Source: Achromobacter sp. UMC46 (GTDB lineage: Bacteria; Pseudomonadota; Gammaproteobacteria; Burkholderiales; Burkholderiaceae_B). Taken from it: 64,000 nucleotides of DNA. Of the stretch, positions 1 to 8,139 are shown piece by piece. The stretch lies in NCBI RefSeq assembly GCF_014170335.1, contig NZ_LZZS01000034.1, positions 62,001-126,000 on the forward strand. The letters run 5' to 3'. Below the pieces are notes generated by a model. The model had not been told where the DNA came from. It made no database searches and was given only the letters and a program-made list of their open reading frames with translations. The translations under genes were made by a program, and so were the position numbers. The first letter of the stretch is position 1. Every line of letters starts with the position of its first letter.

Positions 1-921
1 CACCAGCGTGTTCAGGGCCACGAAGATGAAAGACACGATCACCAGATAGGCGGCCATGACGGGGATGTCCACGAACATGACCGATTGGATGAACAGCAGC
101 CCCATTCCCGGCCACTGGAACACGGTTTCCGTGATCAGCGCGAACGCGATCAGGTTGCCGATCTGCATGCCCGTCACGGTGATGACCGGCATCAGGCAAT
201 TGCGCAGCGCCAGCCGGAAATGCACCACGCGGTCCGGCAGGCCCCGGGCCCGCGCGAACTTGATGAACTCGGTGCGTAGCGTCTCCAGCATCTCGGCCCG
301 CACCAGCCGCATGATGAGCGTGATCTGGAACAGCGCCAGCGTGATCGACGGCAGCACCAGCGCCGCGCGGCCCGACGGCGTCAACAGGCCCGTGGACCAC
401 CACCCGATCTTCACCGTGTCGCCGCGGCCGAATCCGGGCAGCCAGCCCAGTTGCACCGAGAAGATCAGGATCAGCATGATGCCCACCACGAAGCTGGGCA
501 GCGAAATGCCCAGGATGGACACGAACTGCAACGCCTGCGCCAGGCGCGACTTGCGGTAGATGGCCGTCAGCACGCCCAGTGGCACCCCGATGACGAGCGA
601 CAGCAGCGTCGCCATCATCACCAGTTCGAAGGTGGCAGGAAAGCGTTCGGCCACCAGTGCGAACACGTCCTGCTGGTTGCGGTACGAAATGCCGAACTCG
701 CCTTGCGCCGCGTTGGTCACGAAGTGCACGAACTGCATGCCCACCGACGCGTTCAACCCCAGCCGCTCGCGCAGCTCGTCGCGCTGCGTCTGCGAGGCCT
801 GCTCGTTCAGCATCATGTCGACGGGGTCGCCGACAAAACGGAAAATCACGAAGGCCAGCAACGCCACCGCCAGCATCACGCCGACCGCGTTTACGACCCG
901 TCTAACAATGAATGCCAGCAT
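1..921 (-). CDS. ABC transporter permease, DppB/OppB type (3' end off window)
   Basis: Inner-membrane permease of a peptide/opine/nickel-type ABC importer. Read on the minus strand, the protein starts at the ATG whose complement is 919-921, begins MLAFIVRRVVNAVGVMLAVA (TM1), and continues with FRFVGDPVDMMLNEQASQ and later QFVSILGISLPSFVVGIMLI. This N-terminal helix plus GDP motif is typical of the DppB half. The EAA-like cytoplasmic loop is seen as FIKFARARGLPDRVVHFRLALRN-type sequence. The frame is open to base 1, so about 307 codons are visible and the C-terminus is missing. It lies 80 bases downstream of the solute-binding protein gene on the same strand, so the two should be co-transcribed; a DppC-type partner and the ATPases are expected beyond the window. 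The transported substrate cannot be read from sequence. Confidence 0.9.
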   Translation of the reverse strand, partial: MLAFIVRRVVNAVGVMLAVALLAFVIFRFVGDPVDMMLNEQASQTQRDELRERLGLNASVGMQFVHFVTNAAQGEFGISYRNQQDVFALVAERFPATFELVMMATLLSLVIGVPLGVLTAIYRKSRLAQALQFVSILGISLPSFVVGIMLILIFSVQLGWLPGFGRGDTVKIGWWSTGLLTPSGRAALVLPSITLALFQITLIMRLVRAEMLETLRTEFIKFARARGLPDRVVHFRLALRNCLMPVITVTGMQIGNLIAFALITETVFQWPGMGLLFIQSVMFVDIPVMAAYLVIVSFIFVALNTLV

Positions 922-1001
922 GTGCGGCTCCTTTCAGACCCGAAGTCGGAATCAGGGCCGCTGCGCCGCTTGCGGCGCGCGGCGGCCCGCTCAGGCACGC
1001 G

Positions 1002-2579
1002 TCACTGCATGCGCACGTTCCACAGCCGGGCCTTGTTGTCCGGCATCTGCAGCACGTCGCCCACCTTGGCGCCCACGGCCCAGGCCATGGGCTGCTGGTG
1101 CAACGGCAGGAAGCGCACGTCGTCATGCAGGGTCTGCAGCACCTCGGCCATCATCTGGATGCGTTTCGGGCGGTCCATCTCGGCGGCGGCCGCATCGATC
1201 TTCGCGTCCAGCGCGGCGTCGCCCCACTGCCCCCAGTTGAAGACGCCCGCAGGCCCCGTGCGGCTGTGCATCACCTGCAGCAGAATCGACAACGCGTCGA
1301 TCTGCGGCTCGTTGGCCCAGCCGTGGATGGTGATGTCGAACTCGCCGCGCGAACGCTTGGGGTTCTGCAGCGAACGCGGGCCGCTGGCCAGCGTCGCCTT
1401 CACGCCGATCCGCGCCCACATCGACGCGGCAGCCTGGCAAAGCTCTTCCTCGTTCACGAACATGTCGTTGGAGCACAGCAGCGACAGCGTGAATCCGTCG
1501 GGGTAGCCCGCGTCGGCCAGCAGTGTCTTGGCGCGCGCGGCATCGAACGGCAGGCGCTCGTCCTGGCGGGCCTCGTAGCCCGGGATGGACGGCGCCACCA
1601 GCGCGCCCGTGGTGCGCGACAGGCCGCGCATCACGCGCTTTTGCAGCAGATCGGGCGACAGCGCCATATACAGCGCCTGGCGCACGCGTACATCTTTCAG
1701 CGGATTCTTGTCGGTGATGTTGGAGCCGACAAGCTTGTCGCCCAGGTTGAAGCCGAAGTACAGCGTGCGCAGTTCGGTTGCCGCCAGCACCTTCACGTTC
1801 GGCGCGGCGCGCAGGCGGTCCAGATCCTGCAGCGGCGCGTTTTCCGTGAAGTTGATGTCGCCCGACAGCAGCGCCGCGACTCGCGTCGGCGCCGACGCGA
1901 TGGGCGTGAATTCGATGCGGTCCAGGTTGTGGCGCGGCGTGTCCCACCAGTCCTTGTTCACGACCAGCACGGTCCGCGTGTCGGGGCGGTACGACTCCAC
2001 TTTGAACGGGCCGGTGCCGTTCGCGTTGTGCGTGGCGTAGCCTTCGATCTTCTTCGCGGCATCCGTCGGCTTGGTGCTGTTGTTGTCCACCAGCCACTGG
2101 CGGTTGAAGATGAAGATGTTGGTCAGATCGTTGAGCATCAGCGGGTACGGATGCGTCATCTCGATGTCGACCGTGAAGTCGTCGACCTTGCGCACCGCCT
2201 TGAAGGCGGGCAGGTTGCCCTTCAGCGGCGAAGCGTCGTCCGACACCCGGGTCATCGATGCCACCACGTCGTCGGCGGTGAACGGCGCGCCGTTGTGGAA
2301 CTTCACGCCATGGCGCAACTTGAAGCGCAGCACGGTGGGTGAGACGGCCTCCCAGGACTCGGCCAGCGCGGGCGTGATGTTGAACTTGTCGTCGTAGCGG
2401 ATCAGCGCTTCGTACACATGGTTCAGGAACGCCAGATTGAAGGTGCTGCCGTAGGAGTACGGGTCGAGCGAATCGAGGTCGCGCGCGGCGCCCCACTTCA
2501 GCGTGTTGGCGGCGGCGGCCCCGGTGATGGCGGACAGCGCGATCACCGCCCCGGCGGTCCATTTGAGCAACGTCTTCAT
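1002..2579 (-). CDS. ABC transporter substrate-binding protein, SBP_bac_5 family
   Basis: Periplasmic receptor for the adjacent permease. The 525-residue product has a signal peptide at 1-24 (MKTLLKWTAG, then a hydrophobic core ending GAAAA). It then follows the DppA/OppA plan: LKWGAARDLDSLDPYSYG near the mature N-terminus, YDDKFNITPALAESWE and FKLRHGVKFHNGAPFTADDV around 75-105, a family signature. Length matches the family (500-540). Relatives bind peptides, opines, nickel or glutathione; pairing with an Asp/Glu/hydantoin racemase-like gene makes an amino-acid derivative a reasonable guess but no more. It lies between the racemase-like gene (100 bases upstream) and the permease, in a probable operon under the divergent GntR regulator. 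Confidence 0.93.
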   Translation of the reverse strand: MKTLLKWTAGAVIALSAITGAAAANTLKWGAARDLDSLDPYSYGSTFNLAFLNHVYEALIRYDDKFNITPALAESWEAVSPTVLRFKLRHGVKFHNGAPFTADDVVASMTRVSDDASPLKGNLPAFKAVRKVDDFTVDIEMTHPYPLMLNDLTNIFIFNRQWLVDNNSTKPTDAAKKIEGYATHNANGTGPFKVESYRPDTRTVLVVNKDWWDTPRHNLDRIEFTPIASAPTRVAALLSGDINFTENAPLQDLDRLRAAPNVKVLAATELRTLYFGFNLGDKLVGSNITDKNPLKDVRVRQALYMALSPDLLQKRVMRGLSRTTGALVAPSIPGYEARQDERLPFDAARAKTLLADAGYPDGFTLSLLCSNDMFVNEEELCQAAASMWARIGVKATLASGPRSLQNPKRSRGEFDITIHGWANEPQIDALSILLQVMHSRTGPAGVFNWGQWGDAALDAKIDAAAAEMDRPKRIQMMAEVLQTLHDDVRFLPLHQQPMAWAVGAKVGDVLQMPDNKARLWNVRMQ

Positions 2580-2679
2580 GGCTGCAACTCTCCCTTGTCT
2601 AGCGGTCTGAAATACGGGTTTGATGCCGCCGGGACCGGGCCCGGCGCGATGTGTGAAGCAATCGGATCGGCCTGGCAGG

Positions 2680-3417
2680 TCAGGCCGGCGCGTACAGGCG
2701 CTGCGCCCGGTCCAGCGAGGCCAGGGCCAGCACTTGGGCCAGGGCCGCGCGGTAGGAATCGATGATGGGCACGGCCGGCCGGCGCGGCAGCGCGGGCAGA
2801 TAGCCGGCCAGGGCCGCGCCCGCCACGATCACCACGTCGGCGCCCTGCGCCACCGCGGCGTCCAGCGCGCGGCTGACCTCGGCCGCCGATTCGGGCGAAC
2901 GCGACACGTAATCCAGCGCGTTGCCGGGCAAGGCGATGATGCCCGCGCAGCGGGACTCCAGCCCCAATTGGCGGATCTGCTCGCGCAACATGCCGGGCCA
3001 GCGCTGGCCCACCGTCACAATGGCGTAGCGGTCGCCGCGCTGCATGGCGGCCATGATGGAGGCCTCGGCCATGCCCACGACCGGGACCGGCAGGCATTCG
3101 CGCACGGCGCCGATGCCGGGTTCGCCGAAACAGGCCAGCAGACAGGCATCGAACGGAGCGTCGGCCCGGGCCACTTCCCGTTCAACGGTTTCCAGCACCG
3201 CATGGGCGGCCACCGCCGCCTCGACGCGGCTGGCGATGTAGGCCGGCCCGAACGCGGCAGTGACGGCATGCACCTTGGCCGCGCCCCCGAAGAAGGCGCG
3301 GGCCTGCTCGGCCAGGCTGCCGGTCAAGTCGGACGTGGTGTTGCCGTTGACCACCAGCAGGCGGTAAGGCGTGAAATCGGGCCGGTCGAAGGCGACGGCG
3401 TCGGGCGTGGCGGACAT
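2680..3417 (-). CDS. Asp/Glu/hydantoin racemase family protein, second catalytic Cys absent
   Basis: 245-residue member of the cofactor-independent Asp/Glu/hydantoin racemase superfamily. The N-terminal LLVVNGNTTSDLT (20-32) and the first catalytic loop ACFGEPG with Cys96 are clear. In hydantoin and glutamate racemases a second Cys sits in a G-C-[AG]-x-x-G motif of the C-terminal half. Here that motif reads VAGAALAG with Ala201 where Cys is expected, and DNA on the minus strand (gcg gcc) agrees. One-cysteine members exist, notably arylmalonate decarboxylase, so decarboxylation or another enolate chemistry is possible. The gene is first in the operon with the ABC receptor and permease, and divergent from the GntR regulator. 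The family call is firm; racemase activity is doubtful. Confidence 0.85.
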   Translation of the reverse strand: MSATPDAVAFDRPDFTPYRLLVVNGNTTSDLTGSLAEQARAFFGGAAKVHAVTAAFGPAYIASRVEAAVAAHAVLETVEREVARADAPFDACLLACFGEPGIGAVRECLPVPVVGMAEASIMAAMQRGDRYAIVTVGQRWPGMLREQIRQLGLESRCAGIIALPGNALDYVSRSPESAAEVSRALDAAVAQGADVVIVAGAALAGYLPALPRRPAVPIIDSYRAALAQVLALASLDRAQRLYAPA

Positions 3418-3435
3418 GGAACAAACCTCAGTCGG

Positions 3436-3500
3436 TTTGTATACAAATACATTTCACAAACTAGCCTTTCGTATGCCATTTTGTATAAATATTTGTATAC
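3436..3500. promoter_or_regulatory. Candidate GntR (FadR-type) operators in the divergent promoter region
   Basis: The 248-bp space between the racemase-like gene and the GntR gene is AT-rich for this genome. It holds a perfect 12-bp palindrome TTTGTATACAAA at 3436-3447 and a second GTATAC core at 3495-3500 (ATTTGTATACGAT), with a related half TTTGTATAAAT just before it. GTATAC-centred palindromes are common operators for FCD-domain GntR regulators. The cores are 56 bp apart, compatible with cooperative binding or looping. Binding by the adjacent regulator is inferred. Confidence 0.65.
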
Positions 3501-3665
3501 GATTTATGCCGACAATGTACGCGCTTCAATGCTGCCTTCAAGCTATCGCTAACCCTTATCGCCCGGTGTAGTATGCTTGCCTACACCCCGCCGTGCGCGC
3601 CGGCAGCGGATGCCGGACCTTTCCAACACAATGAAAACGCGCATGCACAGGAGCCTAAGAAGAAG

Positions 3666-4385
3666 ATGAAACCTCTCGCGCCGCCGGCTAACGAGCCCGC
3701 CAAGAAAGACATAAATCGCAGCGAAATCGTATACATTAATTTGCGCCGCGCCATCATCGAGCAAGCCCTGCTGCCCGGCGACAAGCTGCCGGAAGACGTC
3801 ATCGGCGACCGCTTCGGCGTCAGCCGGACGATCGTGCGGGGGGTGCTGACGCGCCTGTTCAGCGAAGGCCTGGTGGATCTGCGCCCGAACCGGGGCGCCG
3901 CGGTCGCCCGCCCCAGCCTGGAAGAAGCGCACGATATCTTCGAGGCACGCCGCTGCCTCGAACGCGACGTGGCCCGCCGGCTGCTACAGCACATCACCGA
4001 AGCCGGGCTGACGCGCCTGGCCCAGCACGTGGCGCAAGAAGAAGAGGCCCGCAAGCGCAACAGCACGAACGAATCCATCCGGCTGTCGGGTGAATTCCAC
4101 ATTCTGATGGCCGAACTGTCGGGCAATGCGGTGTATGCCCGCTATGTGAACGAGATCGTCTCGCGGTGCTCGCTGATATTGGCGCTTTACGGCCGACCGC
4201 ATTCAAGCGAATGCGCGGTCAGCGAGCATATGGAGATCGTCGAAGGCCTGCGCGCGCGGGATGAAAAGCACGTGCTGCATCTGCTGGAGCATCACCTGGA
4301 GTCGGTCACCGCGCGGGCGCTGCTGAGCACGGACGGCTCGGGCGTGCGCGACATCCGCAAGATCCTGGACCGCTACGGGACCTGA
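3666..4385 (+). CDS. GntR family transcriptional regulator, FadR/FCD subfamily
   Basis: DNA-binding regulator of 239 residues from the start chosen here. N-terminal winged helix-turn-helix includes LRRAIIEQALLPGDKLPED and GDRFGVSRTIVRGVLTRLFS, followed by LVDLRPNRGAAVARPS, a standard GntR wing. The C-terminal FCD domain shows the metal or ligand-binding pattern E-A-R (FEARRCLERDVA), then FHILMAEL and HMEIVEGL with the expected His residues. An in-frame ATG at 3573 would add 31 low-complexity residues and has no ribosome site; 3666 is preceded by AGGAG and purine-rich sequence. It is divergent from the ABC/racemase operon and most likely controls it in response to the transported compound or a metabolite of it. 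Confidence 0.9.
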   Translation: MKPLAPPANEPAKKDINRSEIVYINLRRAIIEQALLPGDKLPEDVIGDRFGVSRTIVRGVLTRLFSEGLVDLRPNRGAAVARPSLEEAHDIFEARRCLERDVARRLLQHITEAGLTRLAQHVAQEEEARKRNSTNESIRLSGEFHILMAELSGNAVYARYVNEIVSRCSLILALYGRPHSSECAVSEHMEIVEGLRARDEKHVLHLLEHHLESVTARALLSTDGSGVRDIRKILDRYGT

Positions 4386-4498
4386 ACCCGCAGTCGCGCA
4401 GACGCGTCTGCACCCCAAATGCGCAGGCGCGCCGCGCACGGATGGGGCGCCTAGGCGCGGACCCGCCCGATGGGCGTGCAGGAAGTCCCCAATAATGA

Positions 4499-4525
4499 GA
4501 AAAGCGCCCGGTCGGGGCGCTTTTC
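4499..4525. terminator. Bidirectional intrinsic terminator
   Basis: Inverted repeat GAAAAGCGCCC (4499-4509) and GGGCGCTTTTC (4515-4525) with a 5-nt loop, with A and T tracts on its two sides. It lies between the convergent 3' ends of the GntR gene and the DUF3579 gene and can serve both. Confidence 0.8.
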
Positions 4526-4536
4526 GGTTCTGGGGC

Positions 4537-4839
4537 CTAGATTTCGCGTTCTTCCGTCTTGAGGTTGTTGTCGCGAGCGAAATCCACCACGAACTTGTAC
4601 GCCAGCGGCTCCAGGTCGCGCAAACGCAGGTCGACCACGATTCCGCGCACGCCGTCGATGACGACGGGCAGCACATAGGGCGAATAGGTGAGGTGGTTAC
4701 CAGCACAGCCGGCGGGCCGGAACTGTGCCATTACGCCAGCGAGCCGCTCCGCCCAATCACTGGGGCGGAATCGGCTACCGCTTTCGGTAACGCCATGAAT
4801 TACGAATTGTCTGACGCGAGTTGCCATGAGTTCTTTCAC
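4537..4839 (-). CDS. DUF3579 domain protein
   Basis: Small conserved betaproteobacterial protein of unknown function, 100 residues. FVIHGVTESGSRFRPSDWAE and LPVVIDGVRGIVVDLRLRDL match the DUF3579 family as I know it, which is commonly next to argD/argF as here. The GTG start at 4839 has AAAGG about ten bases upstream. An ATG four codons in (4827) is the alternative and gives 96 residues. The gene is divergent from argD and shares the roughly 170-bp promoter region with it. No catalytic motif is visible and its role in arginine metabolism, if any, is unknown. Confidence 0.8.
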   Translation of the reverse strand: MKELMATRVRQFVIHGVTESGSRFRPSDWAERLAGVMAQFRPAGCAGNHLTYSPYVLPVVIDGVRGIVVDLRLRDLEPLAYKFVVDFARDNNLKTEEREI

Positions 4840-5006
4840 TACAGCGCGCCTTTCACGAAAGCCGGATCTTCGGCGTGATCAAACATGCGCCCTGCGCCGC
4901 GAATTGTATATGATTGATCCTTTGCCCTCTTCCAAATGGCGTTTCTGACTGGAAACACCATGAAAAAAGGGCCGGCTTTTTTGGTAATCCCCCAGGAGGA
5001 TCCGCA

Positions 5007-6224
5007 ATGACCTCGCCTCTGGCCAATATCTATTCCCGTCTGCCGGTTGCGTTCACGCACGGCCAGGGGGTCTGGTTGTGGGATGCCGACGGCCGCAAGT
5101 ACCTGGACGCGCTGGCCGGCATCGGCGTGTCGTGCCTGGGCCATGCCCACCCGAAACTCGTCGCCGCCATCAGCGAGCAGGCCGCGCGCGTCATCCATAC
5201 CTCGAACATCTATGAAGTGCCGCAACAGGCGGCGCTGGCCGCGCGCCTGACGGCCTTGTCCGGGATGCAGGAAGTCGCGTTCAACAACAGCGGCTCGGAA
5301 GCCAACGAGGCGGCGATCAAGCTGGCGCGCTACTACGCCTACCAGCGCGGCAACAAGCACGCCCACATCATCACCATGGACTCGTCCTGGCATGGCCGCA
5401 CGTTGGCCACGCTGGCGGCCACGGGCAGCGACAAGGCGCGCAAGGGCTTCGAACCCCTGCCGACCGGTTTCATCCAGGTTGCCTACAACGACATCGGCGC
5501 CGTGCGCGCCGCCGGCGACGCCGAACCGCGCACCGCGGCGGTGCTGCTGGAAGTGCTGCAGGGCGAAGGCGGCATCCGCCCGTCCGACATCGCCTACCTG
5601 CAGGAAGTGCGCCGCCTGTGCACCGAGCGCGGCTGGCTGCTGATGATCGACGAAGTGCAATCCGGCATCGGCCGCACGGGCAAATGGTTCGCCCATCAAT
5701 GGGCGGACATCACGCCCGACGTCATGACGCTGGCCAAGGGCCTGGCGGGCGGCGTGCCGATCGGCGCGATGCTGGCGGCGGGCCCCGCCGCCGGCGTATT
5801 CACCCCGGGCAGCCACGGCACCACGTTCGGCGGCGGCCCGCTTGTCTGCGCGGCCGGGCTGGCCGTGCTGGACGCCCTGGAATCCGAGCGCCTGCTGGAC
5901 AACGCCCACACGGTGGGCACTTATCTGAAAGAGGCGCTGGCTGGCGCCCTGGCAGGCACCGACGGCGTCGCCGACGTGCGCGGCCGCGGCCTGATGCTGG
6001 GCATCGAGCTGGCGCGCCCCTGCGGCGTGCTGGCCCTGCGCGCGCTTGAGGCCGGCCTGCTCATCAACGTCACGCGCGACCGCGTCATCCGCATGCTGCC
6101 GCCCTTGATCCTGAACAAGCAAGAGGCGGGCCAGATCGTCAGCACGCTGGTTCCGCTCATCCAACAGTTCCTGGCCGAAACATCCCATTCCCGTCCGGGC
6201 CACGAGCCCGGCCGGGTCCAATGA
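5007..6224 (+). CDS. argD: Acetylornithine aminotransferase
   Basis: PLP enzyme converting N-acetylglutamate semialdehyde and glutamate to N-acetylornithine in arginine synthesis (many also act on succinyldiaminopimelate). 405 residues, the usual length. Visible class-III aminotransferase features: FNNSGSEANEAAIKLAR (92-108), DSSWHGRT (125-132), the PLP-phosphate region IDEVQSGIGRTGK (214-226), and the Schiff-base Lys244 in TLAKGLAGGVPIG. The start is fixed by AGGAGGA at 4994-5000, seven bases before ATG. It overlaps or directly abuts argF downstream, supporting an argDF operon. Ornithine or 4-aminobutyrate aminotransferase are the alternatives, but the argF partner favours ArgD. Confidence 0.92.
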   Translation: MTSPLANIYSRLPVAFTHGQGVWLWDADGRKYLDALAGIGVSCLGHAHPKLVAAISEQAARVIHTSNIYEVPQQAALAARLTALSGMQEVAFNNSGSEANEAAIKLARYYAYQRGNKHAHIITMDSSWHGRTLATLAATGSDKARKGFEPLPTGFIQVAYNDIGAVRAAGDAEPRTAAVLLEVLQGEGGIRPSDIAYLQEVRRLCTERGWLLMIDEVQSGIGRTGKWFAHQWADITPDVMTLAKGLAGGVPIGAMLAAGPAAGVFTPGSHGTTFGGGPLVCAAGLAVLDALESERLLDNAHTVGTYLKEALAGALAGTDGVADVRGRGLMLGIELARPCGVLALRALEAGLLINVTRDRVIRMLPPLILNKQEAGQIVSTLVPLIQQFLAETSHSRPGHEPGRVQ

Positions 6225-6238
6225 CCTGCGACATCACC

Positions 6239-7180
6239 ATGACTCCTCCCACGACTCAAAACGGCCCGTTGCGGCATTTCCTCCAGTTCAAGGACTTTTC
6301 GTCCGCCGAGATCGCCTACGTGCTGGACCGCGCACGCCTGATCAAAGAAAAATTCAAGCGATACGAACCCCATATGCCGCTGCACGACCGCACGCTGGCG
6401 ATGGTGTTCGAAAAGGCCAGCACCCGCACCCGCGTGTCCTTCGAAGCCGGCATGTACCAGATGGGCGGTTCGGTCATCAACCTGACCTCGAACGATTCCC
6501 AGCTGGGCCGCTCCGAGCCCATCGAAGACACCGCGCGCGTCATTTCGCGCATGGTCGACATCGTCATGATCCGCACGTTCGAGCAGACCCGCATCGAGCG
6601 CTTCGCGTCGCACTCGCGCGTGCCGGTCATCAACGGCCTGACCAACGAATTCCACCCCTGCCAGATCCTGGCGGACATCTTCACCTACATCGAACACCGC
6701 GGCCCCATCGCCGGCAAGACGGTGGCCTGGGTGGGCGACGCCAACAACATGGCCTATACGTGGCTGCACGCCGCCGAAATGCTGGGCTTCACACTGCACG
6801 TGTCCACGCCCGCCGGCTACGAGCTTGAGGCGTCGCGCATCGGCACGCCCTCGCCCCAGGTGCTGCGCCAGTTCAAGGACCCGATGGAAGCTTGCCAGGG
6901 CGCGCACCTGGTCACGACCGACGTCTGGACCAGCATGGGCTACGAAGCCGAAAACGACGAGCGCCGCGCCGCCTTCGCCGACTGGTGCGTGGACGCCGAA
7001 ATGATGGCCGCAGCCGACGCCGAAGCCGTCTTCATGCACTGCCTGCCCGCCCACCGCGGCGAGGAAGTCACCGGCGAAGTCATCGACGGCCCGCAAAGCG
7101 TGGTCTGGGACGAAGCCGAAAACCGCCTGCACGTGCAGAAGGCGCTGATGGAGTTCCTGCTGCTGGGCCAGCTCAAGTAA
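6239..7180 (+). CDS. argF: Ornithine carbamoyltransferase
   Basis: Cytoplasmic enzyme that carbamoylates ornithine to citrulline with carbamoyl phosphate. 313 residues from this start. Diagnostic motifs: carbamoyl-phosphate loop FEKASTRTRVSFEAGM with STRTR at 61-65, HPCQILAD (ornithine site region), and FMHCLPAHRGEEV with the catalytic Cys near the C-terminus. An in-frame ATG at 6221 overlaps the argD stop as ATGA and would add six residues; neither start has a strong ribosome site, and translational coupling to argD is likely either way. With argG at 20.5 kb this supplies the middle of the arginine pathway. A strong terminator follows 17 bases after the stop. Confidence 0.95.
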   Translation: MTPPTTQNGPLRHFLQFKDFSSAEIAYVLDRARLIKEKFKRYEPHMPLHDRTLAMVFEKASTRTRVSFEAGMYQMGGSVINLTSNDSQLGRSEPIEDTARVISRMVDIVMIRTFEQTRIERFASHSRVPVINGLTNEFHPCQILADIFTYIEHRGPIAGKTVAWVGDANNMAYTWLHAAEMLGFTLHVSTPAGYELEASRIGTPSPQVLRQFKDPMEACQGAHLVTTDVWTSMGYEAENDERRAAFADWCVDAEMMAAADAEAVFMHCLPAHRGEEVTGEVIDGPQSVVWDEAENRLHVQKALMEFLLLGQLK

Positions 7181-7196
7181 GCCGGTCCGGCACAAG

Positions 7197-7235
7197 AAAA
7201 GGGCCTGGATACCGCAAGGTGTCCAGGCCCTTTTT
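7197..7235. terminator. Intrinsic terminator after argF and the catabolic operon
   Basis: Stem AAAAGGGCCTGGA (7197-7209) with TCCAGGCCCTTTT (7222-7234). The loop region refolds as ACC-GCAA-GGT, extending the helix to a GCAA tetraloop. Flanking A and T tracts make it usable from both strands between convergent argF and the alpha/beta hydrolase gene. Confidence 0.9.
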
Positions 7236-7253
7236 ACATCGCGCCGGCGGCGG

Positions 7254-8105
7254 TCAGCGCAGCGTGTGTTCCCAGGCCGCGATGGCGTCCACGACGTCCT
7301 GCGGCTTTTCGGGCACCAGCGCGTGCCCGGCCCCGTCGATCACCACGACCGACACCCGGCCGCCGAATTCGTCCTTGATCTCGTTGCGGGTGGCGGGCGG
7401 CTTGAACAGGTCCAGCCCCGCCTGCAAGTCCAGCAACGGCTTGGTCCCGCCCGACCACCAGTCGGATTGCCGCGTGGCCTTGCCCGCCAGGCGCTGGCTT
7501 TCGCTGACGTCCGGATACCAGCCGTTCAGCCACACGCGGGCGTCGTTGCCCGGCGCGAAGAACGCGTACTGGATGGACTTCAAGCGTTCGGCATCCGGCA
7601 GCGACAGTTCGGCGCTGCGGTCCACATGTTCGCTCAGGCCCTTGGGGTACTGCTTGGCCGCCGCGGCGACGATCACCACGCCCCGCACCAGCTCGGGATG
7701 GTCCACGCCGGTCGTGCGGGCCACCCAGTTGCCGAAGGCGTGGCCCACCATCACCACCGGCTGGCGCGCCACGTTGCGGATCACCGCCGCCTGGTCCTCG
7801 GCCAGATCATGCAGCGTGATGCCGGACATCGGCCCCGTGCTGCCTCCGATTCCGCGCGGCTGCGGCCGCAGCACCCGGTAGCCGGCCGCGGCGAAACGCT
7901 GGGCCAGATCATCGAAATCGTCCGCGCCCCGGCCGCGCGAAGGCAGCAGCACCAGGGCGGGGCCCTGCCCCTCTTCCAGCACTTCGATACTGGCGCCGTT
8001 GCCCACCAGCACATTGACGCGCCGGGGCGCATCGGCCAGTGCGGGCGACGCCGCCGCCACCGCGCACGACAGTGCCAGGCCGGTCAGCATTTGCTTCATC
8101 ATCAT
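7254..8105 (-). CDS. Exported alpha/beta-hydrolase fold protein lacking the Ser nucleophile
   Basis: 283 residues with a signal peptide (MMMKQMLTGLALSCAVAAAS, cleavage after PALA at 24). The alpha/beta-hydrolase fold is clear: oxyanion region LVLLPSRGRGADDFDDL (51-67), the nucleophile elbow at 120-127, and the catalytic-His region IDGAGHALVPEKP with His261. The elbow reads V-G-H-A-F-G, so the usual Gly-x-Ser-x-Gly Ser is Ala123; the minus-strand codon is gcc. Without Ser, Asp or Cys there, ordinary hydrolysis is unlikely. It may be a binding protein or use different chemistry. Last gene of the five-gene operon, 34 bases after the alpha-beta barrel gene; GGAGGAG precedes the start. Confidence 0.82.
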   Translation of the reverse strand: MMMKQMLTGLALSCAVAAASPALADAPRRVNVLVGNGASIEVLEEGQGPALVLLPSRGRGADDFDDLAQRFAAAGYRVLRPQPRGIGGSTGPMSGITLHDLAEDQAAVIRNVARQPVVMVGHAFGNWVARTTGVDHPELVRGVVIVAAAAKQYPKGLSEHVDRSAELSLPDAERLKSIQYAFFAPGNDARVWLNGWYPDVSESQRLAGKATRQSDWWSGGTKPLLDLQAGLDLFKPPATRNEIKDEFGGRVSVVVIDGAGHALVPEKPQDVVDAIAAWEHTLR

Positions 8106-8139
8106 GTCTCCTCCGTCCGGGTCTGATGCCCGCTCGCGT

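Noticed and set aside
4960-5000. AAAAAAG-GGCCGG-CTTTTTT upstream of argD as a riboswitch or attenuator
   Set aside because: A single short hairpin just before the ribosome site, with no leader peptide or known aptamer; not enough evidence.
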